DNA of 58,769 bases from Rhodocyclaceae bacterium (lineage in GTDB: Bacteria > Pseudomonadota > Gammaproteobacteria > Burkholderiales > Rhodocyclaceae), in the NCBI GenBank assembly GCA_024710925.1, contig JANJTW010000203.1, positions 1-58,769 on the forward strand, written 5' to 3'. Both the position numbers and the translations under genes were made by a program. The notes beneath the pieces are model-generated. The model saw only the letters and a list, made by a program, of their open reading frames with translations. It was not told the DNA's origin and made no database searches. Shown piece after piece: positions 52,253 through 58,769 of the stretch (position 1 is its first letter; each line of letters starts with the position of its first letter).

Positions 52253-52573
52253 GGAGAGCTTTTCGGAATGGCGAAAAACGCTGATTTTACTTGCTTTCGC
52301 GTGCGACAAAAACCGGCATTTCACGCTTCCGCCGGGGCTCACGCGACCGTGACGGCGGTTGATCAGTTGTAAGCGGATTTGGCGATGCCGCGACCGGGAA
52401 TGCCGCCGCCGGCCCCGCCGCGTGCGGCAAGCGCCAGAAAATGCGCCGCCGCGGTCGACACGAATGGTCACAGACGCGGCGGAACAGACGCCACCGCGAC
52501 GCTTCCAACCGGCAAGGCGTCCACCGCACACGGCGGACGCCGGAAGCCCCCGGCAATTCGAAAGGAGTCCATC
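52253..52573. other. Intergenic region between glyQ and the glycine-zipper gene
   Basis: A 321-base divergent gap. The 70 bases next to glyQ are relatively AT-rich (with TTTTTCGCCATTCCG-type sequence on the minus strand) and probably hold the glyQ promoter or leader. The rest is GC-rich, without a hairpin or ORF that I can support. The ribosome site AAAGGAG of the next gene is at the right end. Confidence 0.4.
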
Positions 52574-52801
52574 ATGCGTCGACACCCCTTCGCCCTCACC
52601 CTCGCCATCCTCGCCCTCAGCGCACCGCTCAGCGGCTGCGCCACCTGGGACAGCCTGTCGTCACGGCAGAAGAGCACGGCGGTCGGCACCGCGGTCGGCG
52701 GCGTCGCCGGCGCCGCGGTAACCAACGGTAGCGTGCTTGGCACCGTCGGCGGCGCCGCCATCGGCGGCTTCATCGGCGACGAAGTCGGCAAGCGCCGCTG
52801 A
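52574..52801 (+). CDS. Glycine-zipper small lipoprotein (OsmB-like)
   Basis: A 75-residue lipoprotein. The signal peptide ends in the lipobox LSGC. The mature part ([20 protein letters not shown]...) has a glycine-zipper repeat of G-x3-G type. Such proteins (OsmB-like) sit in the outer membrane and are often stress-induced. A strong AAAGGAG ribosome site is present. The longer open frame upstream is not used. It is convergent with lnt, 8 bases apart. Confidence 0.82.
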   Translation: MRRHPFALTLAILALSAPLSGCATWDSLSSRQKSTAVGTAVGGVAGAAVTNGSVLGTVGGAAIGGFIGDEVGKRR

Positions 52802-52809
52802 GCGGCAGC

Positions 52810-54321
52810 TCAATTCGCCCGGCGAGCGCCGGCGAGAAGCAGCAGCAACAGCGCGACGACCACAACCGGCACGTTGCCCCAGCGGACGAACGGCGTCGTC
52901 CCGGCATGGCCGCTCACCTCGGCGACCAGCGCATCGCGCGTAAACGGCGGCAACGCCGCCTGCACACGGCCGTCGGCGCCGACGATCGCGGTCATGCCGG
53001 TGTTGGTCGCGCGCAGCATCGGCCGACCGGTTTCCAGCGCGCGTAGCTGGGCGATCTGCAGGTGCTGCGGCTGCGCCAGCGAATCGCCGAACCAGGCGGT
53101 ATTGGAGAGGTTCACCAGCAGCGTCGCCTGCGGCAGCGCACGGATGATCTCGTTGCCGAAGACGTCCTCGTAGCAGATGTTCACCGCCACCTGCTGGCCG
53201 GCGATCGCCAGCGGCGCCTGCCGTTCGGGCCCCGGCGTGAAATTCGACATCGGAATGCGCATCAGGTCGAGAAACCACTGGAAGCCGGGCGGCACGAACT
53301 CGCCGAAGGGCACCAGATGCGATTTGCTGTAGAGCTGCGTCGGCGAAACGCCGATGCTGGCGGCGGCATTCGCGTAGCGCTCGCCGTCGCCGATGGCGAT
53401 GCCGAAGAGCAGGTCGCCGCGCTGCATCAGCGCGTGCGTCAGCAGGCGTTCGAGGTATTCCGGCGGCAGCTGGCCGAGGAAAGCGGGAATCGCCGTTTCC
53501 GGCAGCACCGTCAGCGTCGCCGGGTGCGCGTTCATCAATGCGTCGTAGATGGCGAGCGAATCGGCCAGCTTCTCCGGACGCCATTTCAGGTCCTGCGGCA
53601 CGTTGCCCTGGAGCAGCGCAACCTTCACCGGCGGCCCGCTCGGCTCGCTCCAGCGCAGCCCGCCGAGCAGCCCGCCACCGCCGAGCAGCGCCAGCGCCGC
53701 CAGCGCGGGCAGGGCGAAACGGCGCAGGCGGCCACGGCCGCCCCCCTCCCCGCTAGCCGGGCGGCGGAACACCTCGGCAATACAGGCGCCGAGCACGACG
53801 GCCACCAGCGATACGCCATAGACGCCGAGGAGCGGCGCATAGCCGGCCAGCGGGCTCGGCGGCGCCTGCGAATAGCCGAGCGAGAGCCAGGGAAAGCCGG
53901 TCAGCAGCCAGCCGCGCAGCCACTCGCAGAGCGTCCACGCCGCGGCGAACAGCGCCGCCTCGGCAACGAAGCCCGGCCGCCGCAAGCGCGCGAAAAGCGC
54001 GCCGGCGAGTGCCGGAAAGAGCGCGAGAGCGGCGCAGAAAAGCGCCGTGGCGACGCCGGCGAGCAGCGGCGGCAGGCCGCCGAAGACCGACAGGCTGACA
54101 TAGACCCAGGACGTGCCGACGCCGAACCAGCCGCAGCCGAAGGCGAAGCCGATCGCCCCTCCCTGGCGCGCCGTCCGCGCCCGGCGCAGCAGCGCAAACA
54201 GCCCGGCCATGGCCAGCCAGCCGAGAACGAACCAGCCGAACGGGGCGAAGGCCAGGACGGCGACGGCGCCGAGCGCCGCGGCAGCCAGCGGGGGCTGCAG
54301 GCGAAGGACGGACGGACTCAC
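52810..54321 (-). CDS. lnt: Apolipoprotein N-acyltransferase
   Basis: A 503-residue inner-membrane enzyme that adds the third acyl chain to lipoproteins. Seven to eight TM helices in the N-terminal half are followed by a nitrilase-like periplasmic domain (about 225-470) and a final TM helix. The catalytic triad is visible: Glu in VLPETAIP, Lys in YSKSHLVPFGEF and Cys in NICYEDVFG. The start is GTG, overlapping the corC stop (GTGA). Confidence 0.96.
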   Translation of the reverse strand: MSPSVLRLQPPLAAAALGAVAVLAFAPFGWFVLGWLAMAGLFALLRRARTARQGGAIGFAFGCGWFGVGTSWVYVSLSVFGGLPPLLAGVATALFCAALALFPALAGALFARLRRPGFVAEAALFAAAWTLCEWLRGWLLTGFPWLSLGYSQAPPSPLAGYAPLLGVYGVSLVAVVLGACIAEVFRRPASGEGGGRGRLRRFALPALAALALLGGGGLLGGLRWSEPSGPPVKVALLQGNVPQDLKWRPEKLADSLAIYDALMNAHPATLTVLPETAIPAFLGQLPPEYLERLLTHALMQRGDLLFGIAIGDGERYANAAASIGVSPTQLYSKSHLVPFGEFVPPGFQWFLDLMRIPMSNFTPGPERQAPLAIAGQQVAVNICYEDVFGNEIIRALPQATLLVNLSNTAWFGDSLAQPQHLQIAQLRALETGRPMLRATNTGMTAIVGADGRVQAALPPFTRDALVAEVSGHAGTTPFVRWGNVPVVVVALLLLLLAGARRAN

Positions 54322-55166
54322 GCCGCCGGCGCGTCGCCGCCTGCCGGCGGCAGCCGTTCGACGAGCAGGGTGTAGAGACGGCGGCCGTCGGCGCGCAGCA
54401 CGCGAAGATGCAGGCCGGCCAGCTCGATCGACTCGTTGCGCTTCGGCACCCGGCCGAGCCGGCTGAGAATCAGGCCGCCGACGGTGTCGACACCTTCGGC
54501 CGCCAGCTGGCAACCGAAGGCATGGTTGAAATCGGCAACCGCCGTCTGCGCCTTGACGCGGTAGCGGCCGGACTGGTCGAGGCGGATGCTGTCCTCGGCC
54601 TCGTCGAAATCGTATTCGTCCTCGATGTCGCCGACGATCTGTTCGAGGACGTCCTCGATGGTGACCAGCCCGGCGACGCCGCCGTACTCGTCGACGACGA
54701 TGGCCATGTGGTTGCGCGAGACGCGGAATTCGCGCAGCAGGACGTTCAGCCGTTTCGATTCCGGGATGAACACCGCCGGCCGCAGCCAGTCGCGCAGGTC
54801 GAAGGCGGCACTGTCGCGCAAGCGGAGCAGATCCTTGGCGAGCAGGATGCCGACGATGTTGTCGCGGTCGCCGTCATGCACCGGGAAGCGCGAATGCGCG
54901 GTGTCGATGACGGTACGCAAAATCTCGTCGCGCGGGTCGTTGATGTCGATGGTATCCATCTGCGCGCGCGGCACCATGACGTCGCGCACCGCCGTCTCGG
55001 AGGCGGACAGCGCACCTTCGGTGATCGACAGCGCATCGGCGTCGAGCAGGTTGCGCTCGCAGGCGGAATGCAGCAGTCGCATCAGCTGCTCGCGGTCCTC
55101 GGGCTCGCGCAGCAGCAGCGAGGAGAGGCGTTCGAAGAAGGTCGGCCGGGTACTGGGACTATCCAT
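54318..55166 (-). CDS. corC: CorC/HlyC-family protein with CBS pair
   Basis: A 282-residue cytosolic protein with a CBS-domain pair (about 65-185; VRDVMVPRAQMDTIDI and NHMAIVVDEYGGVAGLVTIE) and a C-terminal CorC/HlyC transporter-associated domain (about 200-275). Linked to magnesium and cobalt efflux and resistance in Salmonella. The place between ybeY and lnt is classical. Confidence 0.94.
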   Translation of the reverse strand: MDSPSTRPTFFERLSSLLLREPEDREQLMRLLHSACERNLLDADALSITEGALSASETAVRDVMVPRAQMDTIDINDPRDEILRTVIDTAHSRFPVHDGDRDNIVGILLAKDLLRLRDSAAFDLRDWLRPAVFIPESKRLNVLLREFRVSRNHMAIVVDEYGGVAGLVTIEDVLEQIVGDIEDEYDFDEAEDSIRLDQSGRYRVKAQTAVADFNHAFGCQLAAEGVDTVGGLILSRLGRVPKRNESIELAGLHLRVLRADGRRLYTLLVERLPPAGGDAPAA

Positions 55167-55177
55167 TGCGTGAGCGG

Positions 55178-55618
55178 TCAGTACGGGTCCGGATAGCCGA
55201 GACCCGCAAGTATTTCCCGTTCCTTTTCTTCCATGATGCGGGCGTCTTCCTCGCCCGTTTCGTGATCGTAGCCCTGCAGGTGCAGCATACCATGCACGAT
55301 CAGGTGGGCATGGTGGGCCTCGACCGGCTTGCCCTGCGCGGCCGCCTCACGGGCGACGACCGGCGCGCAGACGACGAGGTCGCCGACGGTCTGCGGTTCG
55401 CTTTCGTAGACGAAGGACAGCACGTTGGTCGCGTAGTCCTTGCCGCGGTAGTCGCGGTTGAGCGACTGCCCCTCGTCGGCATCGACGTAGCGGATCGTCA
55501 CCTGGCCGCCGCCGGCCAGCGCCGCCCGCGCCCACTGGCGCAGCTGGCTGCGCGAAGGTAGCCCGGCCGTGTTGCAGGCGTATTGCACCGACAGGTTGAG
55601 GCGTTTCGACGGCGTCAT
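55178..55618 (-). CDS. ybeY: Endoribonuclease YbeY (rRNA maturation)
   Basis: A 146-residue zinc endoribonuclease involved in 16S rRNA 3'-end processing and ribosome quality control. The metal-binding motif is [22 protein letters not shown] (three His). The segment [13 protein letters not shown] is also conserved. The start overlaps the phoH stop by four bases. Confidence 0.96.
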   Translation of the reverse strand: MTPSKRLNLSVQYACNTAGLPSRSQLRQWARAALAGGGQVTIRYVDADEGQSLNRDYRGKDYATNVLSFVYESEPQTVGDLVVCAPVVAREAAAQGKPVEAHHAHLIVHGMLHLQGYDHETGEEDARIMEEKEREILAGLGYPDPY

Positions 55619-56610
55619 TTCGTCGCCGCCTCCTGCGCCTTCGTGTGCGCCTCGTAGGCAGCGACGATGCGCGCCACCAGCGGATGGCGGACGACGTCCT
55701 CGGCGCCGAATTCGGTGAAGGCGATGCCGCGCACCTCGCCGAGGATGCGGCGCGCCTCGACCAGGCCGCTCTTGTGCCCCTTCGGCAGGTCGACCTGGGT
55801 CGCGTCGCCGGTGATCACCGCCTTGGCGCCGATGCCGATGCGCGTCAGGAACATCTTCATCTGCTCCGGCGTCGTGTTCTGCGCTTCATCCAGAATGATG
55901 AAGGCGTGGTTCAAGGTGCGCCCGCGCATGTAGGCGAGCGGTGCGATCTCGATCGCCTGCTTCTCCAGCATCTTCATCACGCGATCGAAGCCCATCAGGT
56001 CGTAGAGCGCGTCGTAGAGCGGTCGCAGGTAGGGATCGACCTTCTGCGCCAGGTCGCCGGGCAGGAAGCCGAGGCGCTCGCCGGCCTCGACCGCCGGCCG
56101 CGTCAGCACGATGCGCGAGACCAGCTCGCGCTCGAAGGCATCGACGGCACAGGCCACCGCCAGGTAGGTCTTGCCGGTGCCGGCCGGGCCGATGCCGAAG
56201 GTGATGTCGTGTTCCTGGATGTGCTTCAGGTACTCGATCTGCCGCGGCGTGCGTCCGTGCAATTCCGTCTTTTTCGTCACCAGCGCCGGCGACGCACCGC
56301 CGGCGGCGGTCAGCCCGCGCACCGGCCTGTTGAGCAGTTCGATCAGGCCGAGCTGGACCTCATCGACCGACAGCGGCTCCCGGGCCAGACTGTAGAAATG
56401 CTGCAGCGCCTCGGCGCAGCGCGCCGCCGGCGCGGCCTCGCCGTGGATCGTGAAACGCTCGCCGCGGCGGGCGATGGTGACGTCGAGCCCGGTTTCGATC
56501 TGGCGCAGGTTCTCGTCGAGCACGCCGCACAGGTTGGCGAGATGCGTGTTGTCGACCGGCGACAGCAGCAGCTCGACCGGACGCTTGCGGGCGGCGGGCT
56601 TAGCTTTCAC
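55615..56610 (-). CDS. ybeZ: PhoH-like ATPase (YbeZ)
   Basis: A 331-residue P-loop protein that partners YbeY. An N-terminal KH-like region is followed by the ATPase domain with [15 protein letters not shown] (Walker A) and [20 protein letters not shown] (Walker B). The start is GTG, inside the last 11 bases of miaB. Confidence 0.94.
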   Translation of the reverse strand: MKAKPAARKRPVELLLSPVDNTHLANLCGVLDENLRQIETGLDVTIARRGERFTIHGEAAPAARCAEALQHFYSLAREPLSVDEVQLGLIELLNRPVRGLTAAGGASPALVTKKTELHGRTPRQIEYLKHIQEHDITFGIGPAGTGKTYLAVACAVDAFERELVSRIVLTRPAVEAGERLGFLPGDLAQKVDPYLRPLYDALYDLMGFDRVMKMLEKQAIEIAPLAYMRGRTLNHAFIILDEAQNTTPEQMKMFLTRIGIGAKAVITGDATQVDLPKGHKSGLVEARRILGEVRGIAFTEFGAEDVVRHPLVARIVAAYEAHTKAQEAATK

Positions 56611-57937
56611 GGGTGACGATCTCGCCGCGCAGCGAATTGGGCAGCGCCGCTGTGATGCGCACGTCGACGAAGCGGTGGATCAGCCTGGGGTTGCCGACGA
56701 AATTGACAACGCGGTTGTTGTCGGTGCGCGCCGCCAGCTCGCTGTCGCTCTTCTTCGAGACGCCTTCGACGAGCACGCGCTGCACGCTGCCGACCATCGC
56801 CGCGCTGATCGCCGACGCCTGCTCGGCGATGCGCTTCTGCAGGCGCATCAGGCGCTGCGTCTTCAGCTCATCCGGCGTGTCGTCCTTGAGGTCGGCCGCC
56901 GGCGTGCCGGGGCGCGAGCTGTAGATGAAGGAGAACGAGGCGTCGAAGCCGACGTCGTCGATCAGCTTCATCGTCTTCTCGTAGTCCTCTTCCGTCTCGC
57001 CGGGAAAGCCGACGATGAAGTCGGTGGACAGCGACAGGTCCGGCCGCGCCGCGCGCAGCTTGCGAACGATCGACTTGTATTCGAGCACCGTGTAGTTGCG
57101 CTTCATCGCCGCCAGGATGCGGTCGGAGCCGGACTGCACCGGCAGGTGCAAGTGCGAGACCAGCTTCGGCACTTTCGCGTAGGTATCGATCAGGCGCTGC
57201 GTCATCTCGCGCGGATGCGAGGTGGTATAGCGGATGCGTTCGATGCCGGGCACCTCGGCGAGGTACTCGATCAGCATCGCCAGATCGGCGATCTCGTCCG
57301 AGCCGGCCATCGCGCCGCGGTAAGCGTTCACATTCTGGCCGAGCAGTGTCACTTCCTTCACGCCCTGGTCGGCGAGGCCGGCAACCTCGGTCAGCACGTC
57401 GTCGAACGGCCGCGACACTTCCTCGCCGCGCGTGTAGGGCACGATGCAGAAGGTGCAGAACTTCGAGCAGCCCTCCATGATCGAGACGAAGGCGGACGCC
57501 CCCTCGACCTTGGCCGGCGGCAGTGCGTCGAACTTCTCGATCTCGGGGAAGGAAATATCGACCGCCGCCTTGCCCTTCTCGCGCCGCTCGGCGATCAGCT
57601 GCGGCAGCCGGTGCAGCGTCTGCGGGCCGAAGACGACGTCGACGTAGGGCGCACGGGCGACGATCGCCGCGCCTTCCTGGCTGGCGACGCAGCCGCCGAC
57701 ACCGATGACCAGATTGGGGTTCTGCTGTTTCAGGTGGCGGACGCGGCCGAGATCGTGGAAGACCTTTTCCTGCGCCTTCTCGCGCACCGAGCAGGTGTTG
57801 AAGATGATGATGTCGGCATCCTCGGGCGTGTCGGTCTTGACCACGCCTTCGGCAGCGTTGAGCACGTCGGCCATCTTGTCCGAATCGTACTCGTTCATCT
57901 GGCACCCGAAGGTGCGGATGAAGAGTTTCTTGGGCAT
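56600..57937 (-). CDS. miaB: tRNA-2-methylthio-N6-dimethylallyladenosine synthase MiaB
   Basis: A 445-residue radical-SAM methylthiotransferase that modifies A37 of tRNAs reading UNN codons. The N-terminal cluster ligands are in [28 protein letters not shown] and [10 protein letters not shown]. The radical-SAM motif is [15 protein letters not shown], and a C-terminal TRAM domain ends the protein. It leads the miaB-ybeZ-ybeY-corC-lnt operon. Confidence 0.97.
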   Translation of the reverse strand: MPKKLFIRTFGCQMNEYDSDKMADVLNAAEGVVKTDTPEDADIIIFNTCSVREKAQEKVFHDLGRVRHLKQQNPNLVIGVGGCVASQEGAAIVARAPYVDVVFGPQTLHRLPQLIAERREKGKAAVDISFPEIEKFDALPPAKVEGASAFVSIMEGCSKFCTFCIVPYTRGEEVSRPFDDVLTEVAGLADQGVKEVTLLGQNVNAYRGAMAGSDEIADLAMLIEYLAEVPGIERIRYTTSHPREMTQRLIDTYAKVPKLVSHLHLPVQSGSDRILAAMKRNYTVLEYKSIVRKLRAARPDLSLSTDFIVGFPGETEEDYEKTMKLIDDVGFDASFSFIYSSRPGTPAADLKDDTPDELKTQRLMRLQKRIAEQASAISAAMVGSVQRVLVEGVSKKSDSELAARTDNNRVVNFVGNPRLIHRFVDVRITAALPNSLRGEIVTRES

Positions 57938-57960
57938 TACGGAATTTCGTTCAGGTTGGA

Positions 57961-58323
57961 TCAGGGGGCGGCAATCTCGGTCCGCGTCAGCACCCAGACG
58001 CGGATGACAGCGCCCGACGGGTCGAGCTGGTAGCGCACCGGCACCTTCTCGAGGATCGTGCCGGGCATGACGATCATGTTCTGCTGGTTGCGTATCTGCA
58101 AACCCGGCGCCCGCAGATACGGCTTGTCGTCGATGACGACCTCCATCATGCCGACCGGCGGCGCCATCGCGCCCTTCTTCGCCCCCTCGGGAAAGGGGCG
58201 CGCCACCGCATCGGCCGGCGCCGGCAACGGCGCCGGCGCATAGACGGCATTCTCCATCGCAGTATTGACGGCCGAGCCGACGATACTGTTGATCATGGAA
58301 GCAAGAATGGCGGGAACCGGCAT
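57961..58323 (-). CDS. Conserved hypothetical protein upstream of miaB
   Basis: A 120-residue protein of unknown function. It has a hydrophobic start ([17 protein letters not shown]), a Pro/Ala-rich linker and a compact C-terminal half ([20 protein letters not shown]). I do not recognise the family. The ATG at 58323 follows a minus-strand -10-like TATAAT (58331-58336). It lies 23 bases before miaB and may share its transcript. Confidence 0.65.
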   Translation of the reverse strand: MPVPAILASMINSIVGSAVNTAMENAVYAPAPLPAPADAVARPFPEGAKKGAMAPPVGMMEVVIDDKPYLRAPGLQIRNQQNMIVMPGTILEKVPVRYQLDPSGAVIRVWVLTRTEIAAP

Positions 58324-58330
58324 GGAATCA

Positions 58331-58336
58331 ATTATA
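58331..58336 (-). promoter_or_regulatory. -10 element upstream of the miaB operon
   Basis: Read on the minus strand this is TATAAT, 7 bases before the start codon of the hypothetical gene at 58323. The short distance implies a nearly leaderless message or use of the miaB start downstream. Confidence 0.4.
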
Positions 58337-58365
58337 TACGACACCATGCCAAGACAAGGGGAAAC

Positions 58366-58394
58366 TTGACCGCGAACGGACCTCCCCCTATAAT
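58366..58394 (+). promoter_or_regulatory. Strong promoter of the second tRNA
   Basis: TTGACC (58366-58371) and a consensus TATAAT (58389-58394) are separated by exactly 17 bases, 14 bases before the tRNA. Confidence 0.85.
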
Positions 58395-58408
58395 CCGCTC
58401 CCTTTCGT

Positions 58409-58485
58409 GGTGATGTAGCTCAGTCGGTTAGAGCGACGGATTCATAACCCGTAGGTCGGCAGTTCGATTCTGCCCATCACCACCA
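58409..58485 (+). tRNA. tRNA with CAT anticodon (elongator Met likely)
   Basis: A complete 77-base cloverleaf with a perfect acceptor stem GGTGATG/CATCACC. The anticodon loop is TTCATAA, the T-arm contains GGCAGTTCGATTCTGCC, and CCA is encoded. The anticodon stem ACGGA/CCCGT has an A-C pair next to the loop. Elongator Met is favoured, but Ile2 cannot be excluded from the anticodon alone. It has its own promoter and terminator. Confidence 0.93.
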
Positions 58486-58493
58486 GCAATACC

Positions 58494-58520
58494 AAGGCCC
58501 GCAGCGATGCGGGCCTTTTC
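58494..58520 (+). terminator. Terminator of the second tRNA
   Basis: A perfect 10-bp stem (AAGGCCCGCA / TGCGGGCCTT) with a GCGA loop, followed by a short T-run. Confidence 0.9.
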
Positions 58521-58532
58521 GTTTCCAGCGCC

Positions 58533-58551
58533 GGGGTAGCACAGGGGTAGC
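58533..58551 (+). repeat. Tandem GGGGTAGC repeat next to the tRNA
   Basis: GGGGTAGC occurs twice, at 58533-58540 and 58544-58551, 13 bases after the tRNA terminator. Such short GTAGC repeats often flank integrase genes of islands inserted at tRNA genes; no integrase is present here. Confidence 0.35.
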
Positions 58552-58630
58552 GGCCGGTAGAAAACAGACATATTCGGGATGCCACGAGGTTAAGCGCCGA
58601 CCAGCACGCCCTCACCAATCGGTTCCGAAT

Positions 58631-58655
58631 GGGGCCTGTGCAGAATTTTGTGTAA
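58631..58655 (+). mobile_element. Probable left inverted-repeat end of an IS256-type element
   Basis: The stretch beginning GGGGCCTGTGCAG and continuing with TTTTGTGTAAA resembles the terminal repeat of IS256-family elements. It lies 43 bases before the transposase start. The right end is outside the window, so the target duplication cannot be checked. Confidence 0.55.
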
Positions 58656-58697
58656 ACGGACCGTTGGCGGGAAACTGCCGAATTGTCCGGAGCCACA

Positions 58698-58769
58698 ATG
58701 AGCACAAAGAAACACGACGTCCCTGAAGCCCTCCTGGCCAGCCTGCTGGCCGACTACAAGAAACCTGAA
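58698..58769 (+). CDS. IS256-family transposase, 5' fragment
   Basis: The first 24 codons read MSTKKHDVPEALLASLLADY and then KKPE, the typical N-terminus of IS256-family (mutator-type) transposases. The rest lies outside the window, so the DDE residues cannot be seen and completeness is unknown. Confidence 0.8.
   Translation, partial: MSTKKHDVPEALLASLLADYKKPE

Noticed and set aside
58442-58705. An 87-codon minus-strand frame ending MGRIELPTYGL
   Set aside because: It is another tRNA-antisense artefact spanning the terminator and the IS end.

Overview
This is high-GC chromosomal DNA of a Gram-negative bacterium, most likely a betaproteobacterium of the Rhodocyclales type (Azospira, Dechloromonas or Thauera relatives). 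The taxonomic call is inferred from gene families, gene order, base composition and Anr/FNR-type sites; no 16S rRNA gene is present. LptE, Lnt, OmpW and several lipoproteins show an outer membrane. Coding density is very high. Strong third-position GC creates long antisense open frames, which were left out.

Layout. 1-2.1 kb: a stand-alone NuoM-like gene (cut by the window edge), acylphosphatase and a 2-Cys peroxiredoxin. 2.15-7.3 kb: a periplasmic binding protein overlapping a 1103-residue GGDEF/EAL protein, then ompW; both units have an FNR-type box of the same variant upstream. 7.4-13.4 kb (minus): dnaE with a small lipoprotein and a WbuC cupin, a two-receiver protein, and a pirin divergent from a LysR regulator. 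14.4-18.4 kb (minus): a tight five-gene unit of quinone oxidoreductase, membrane-tethered TAXI protein, orphan ParA, META lipoprotein and a Cys-containing mini-protein. 18.5-22.6 kb: an HD-GYP phosphodiesterase, uvrD and a small unknown gene behind an AT-richer control region. 22.8-28.7 kb: leuS-lptE-holA, a Cys-rich small protein and proA. 28.7-38.8 kb: a large protein with a PilZ-like segment, a chalcone-isomerase-fold protein, an overlapping chain TAXI-TRAP-DUF1850-ogt-xerD, a hybrid-like histidine kinase and ybaK. 38.8-45.7 kb: folB, plsY, tsaD and the macromolecular-synthesis cluster rpsU-yqeY-dnaG-rpoD followed by a tRNA. 45.7-52.3 kb (minus): DUF4395 protein and the glyQ-glyS-gmhB-plsC-ygjP-gloA-fmdE-like operon. 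52.5-58.3 kb: a glycine-zipper lipoprotein and the conserved miaB-phoH-ybeY-corC-lnt operon. 58.4 kb to the end: a CAT-anticodon tRNA with strong promoter and terminator, followed by the left end of an IS256-type insertion sequence.

How it fits together. Most genes are core housekeeping functions: replication, transcription, translation charging, tRNA modification and envelope maturation. The accessory theme is signalling. Three c-di-GMP-related proteins (GGDEF/EAL, HD-GYP and PilZ-like), two proteins with degenerate receiver domains and two separate TAXI-type receptors occur within 36 kb. No CRISPR array, toxin-antitoxin pair, prophage or complete mobile element was seen. The least explained units are the binding-protein/GGDEF-EAL pair, the ParA/TAXI operon, the control region at 22.1 kb and the tRNA/IS junction at the right edge.
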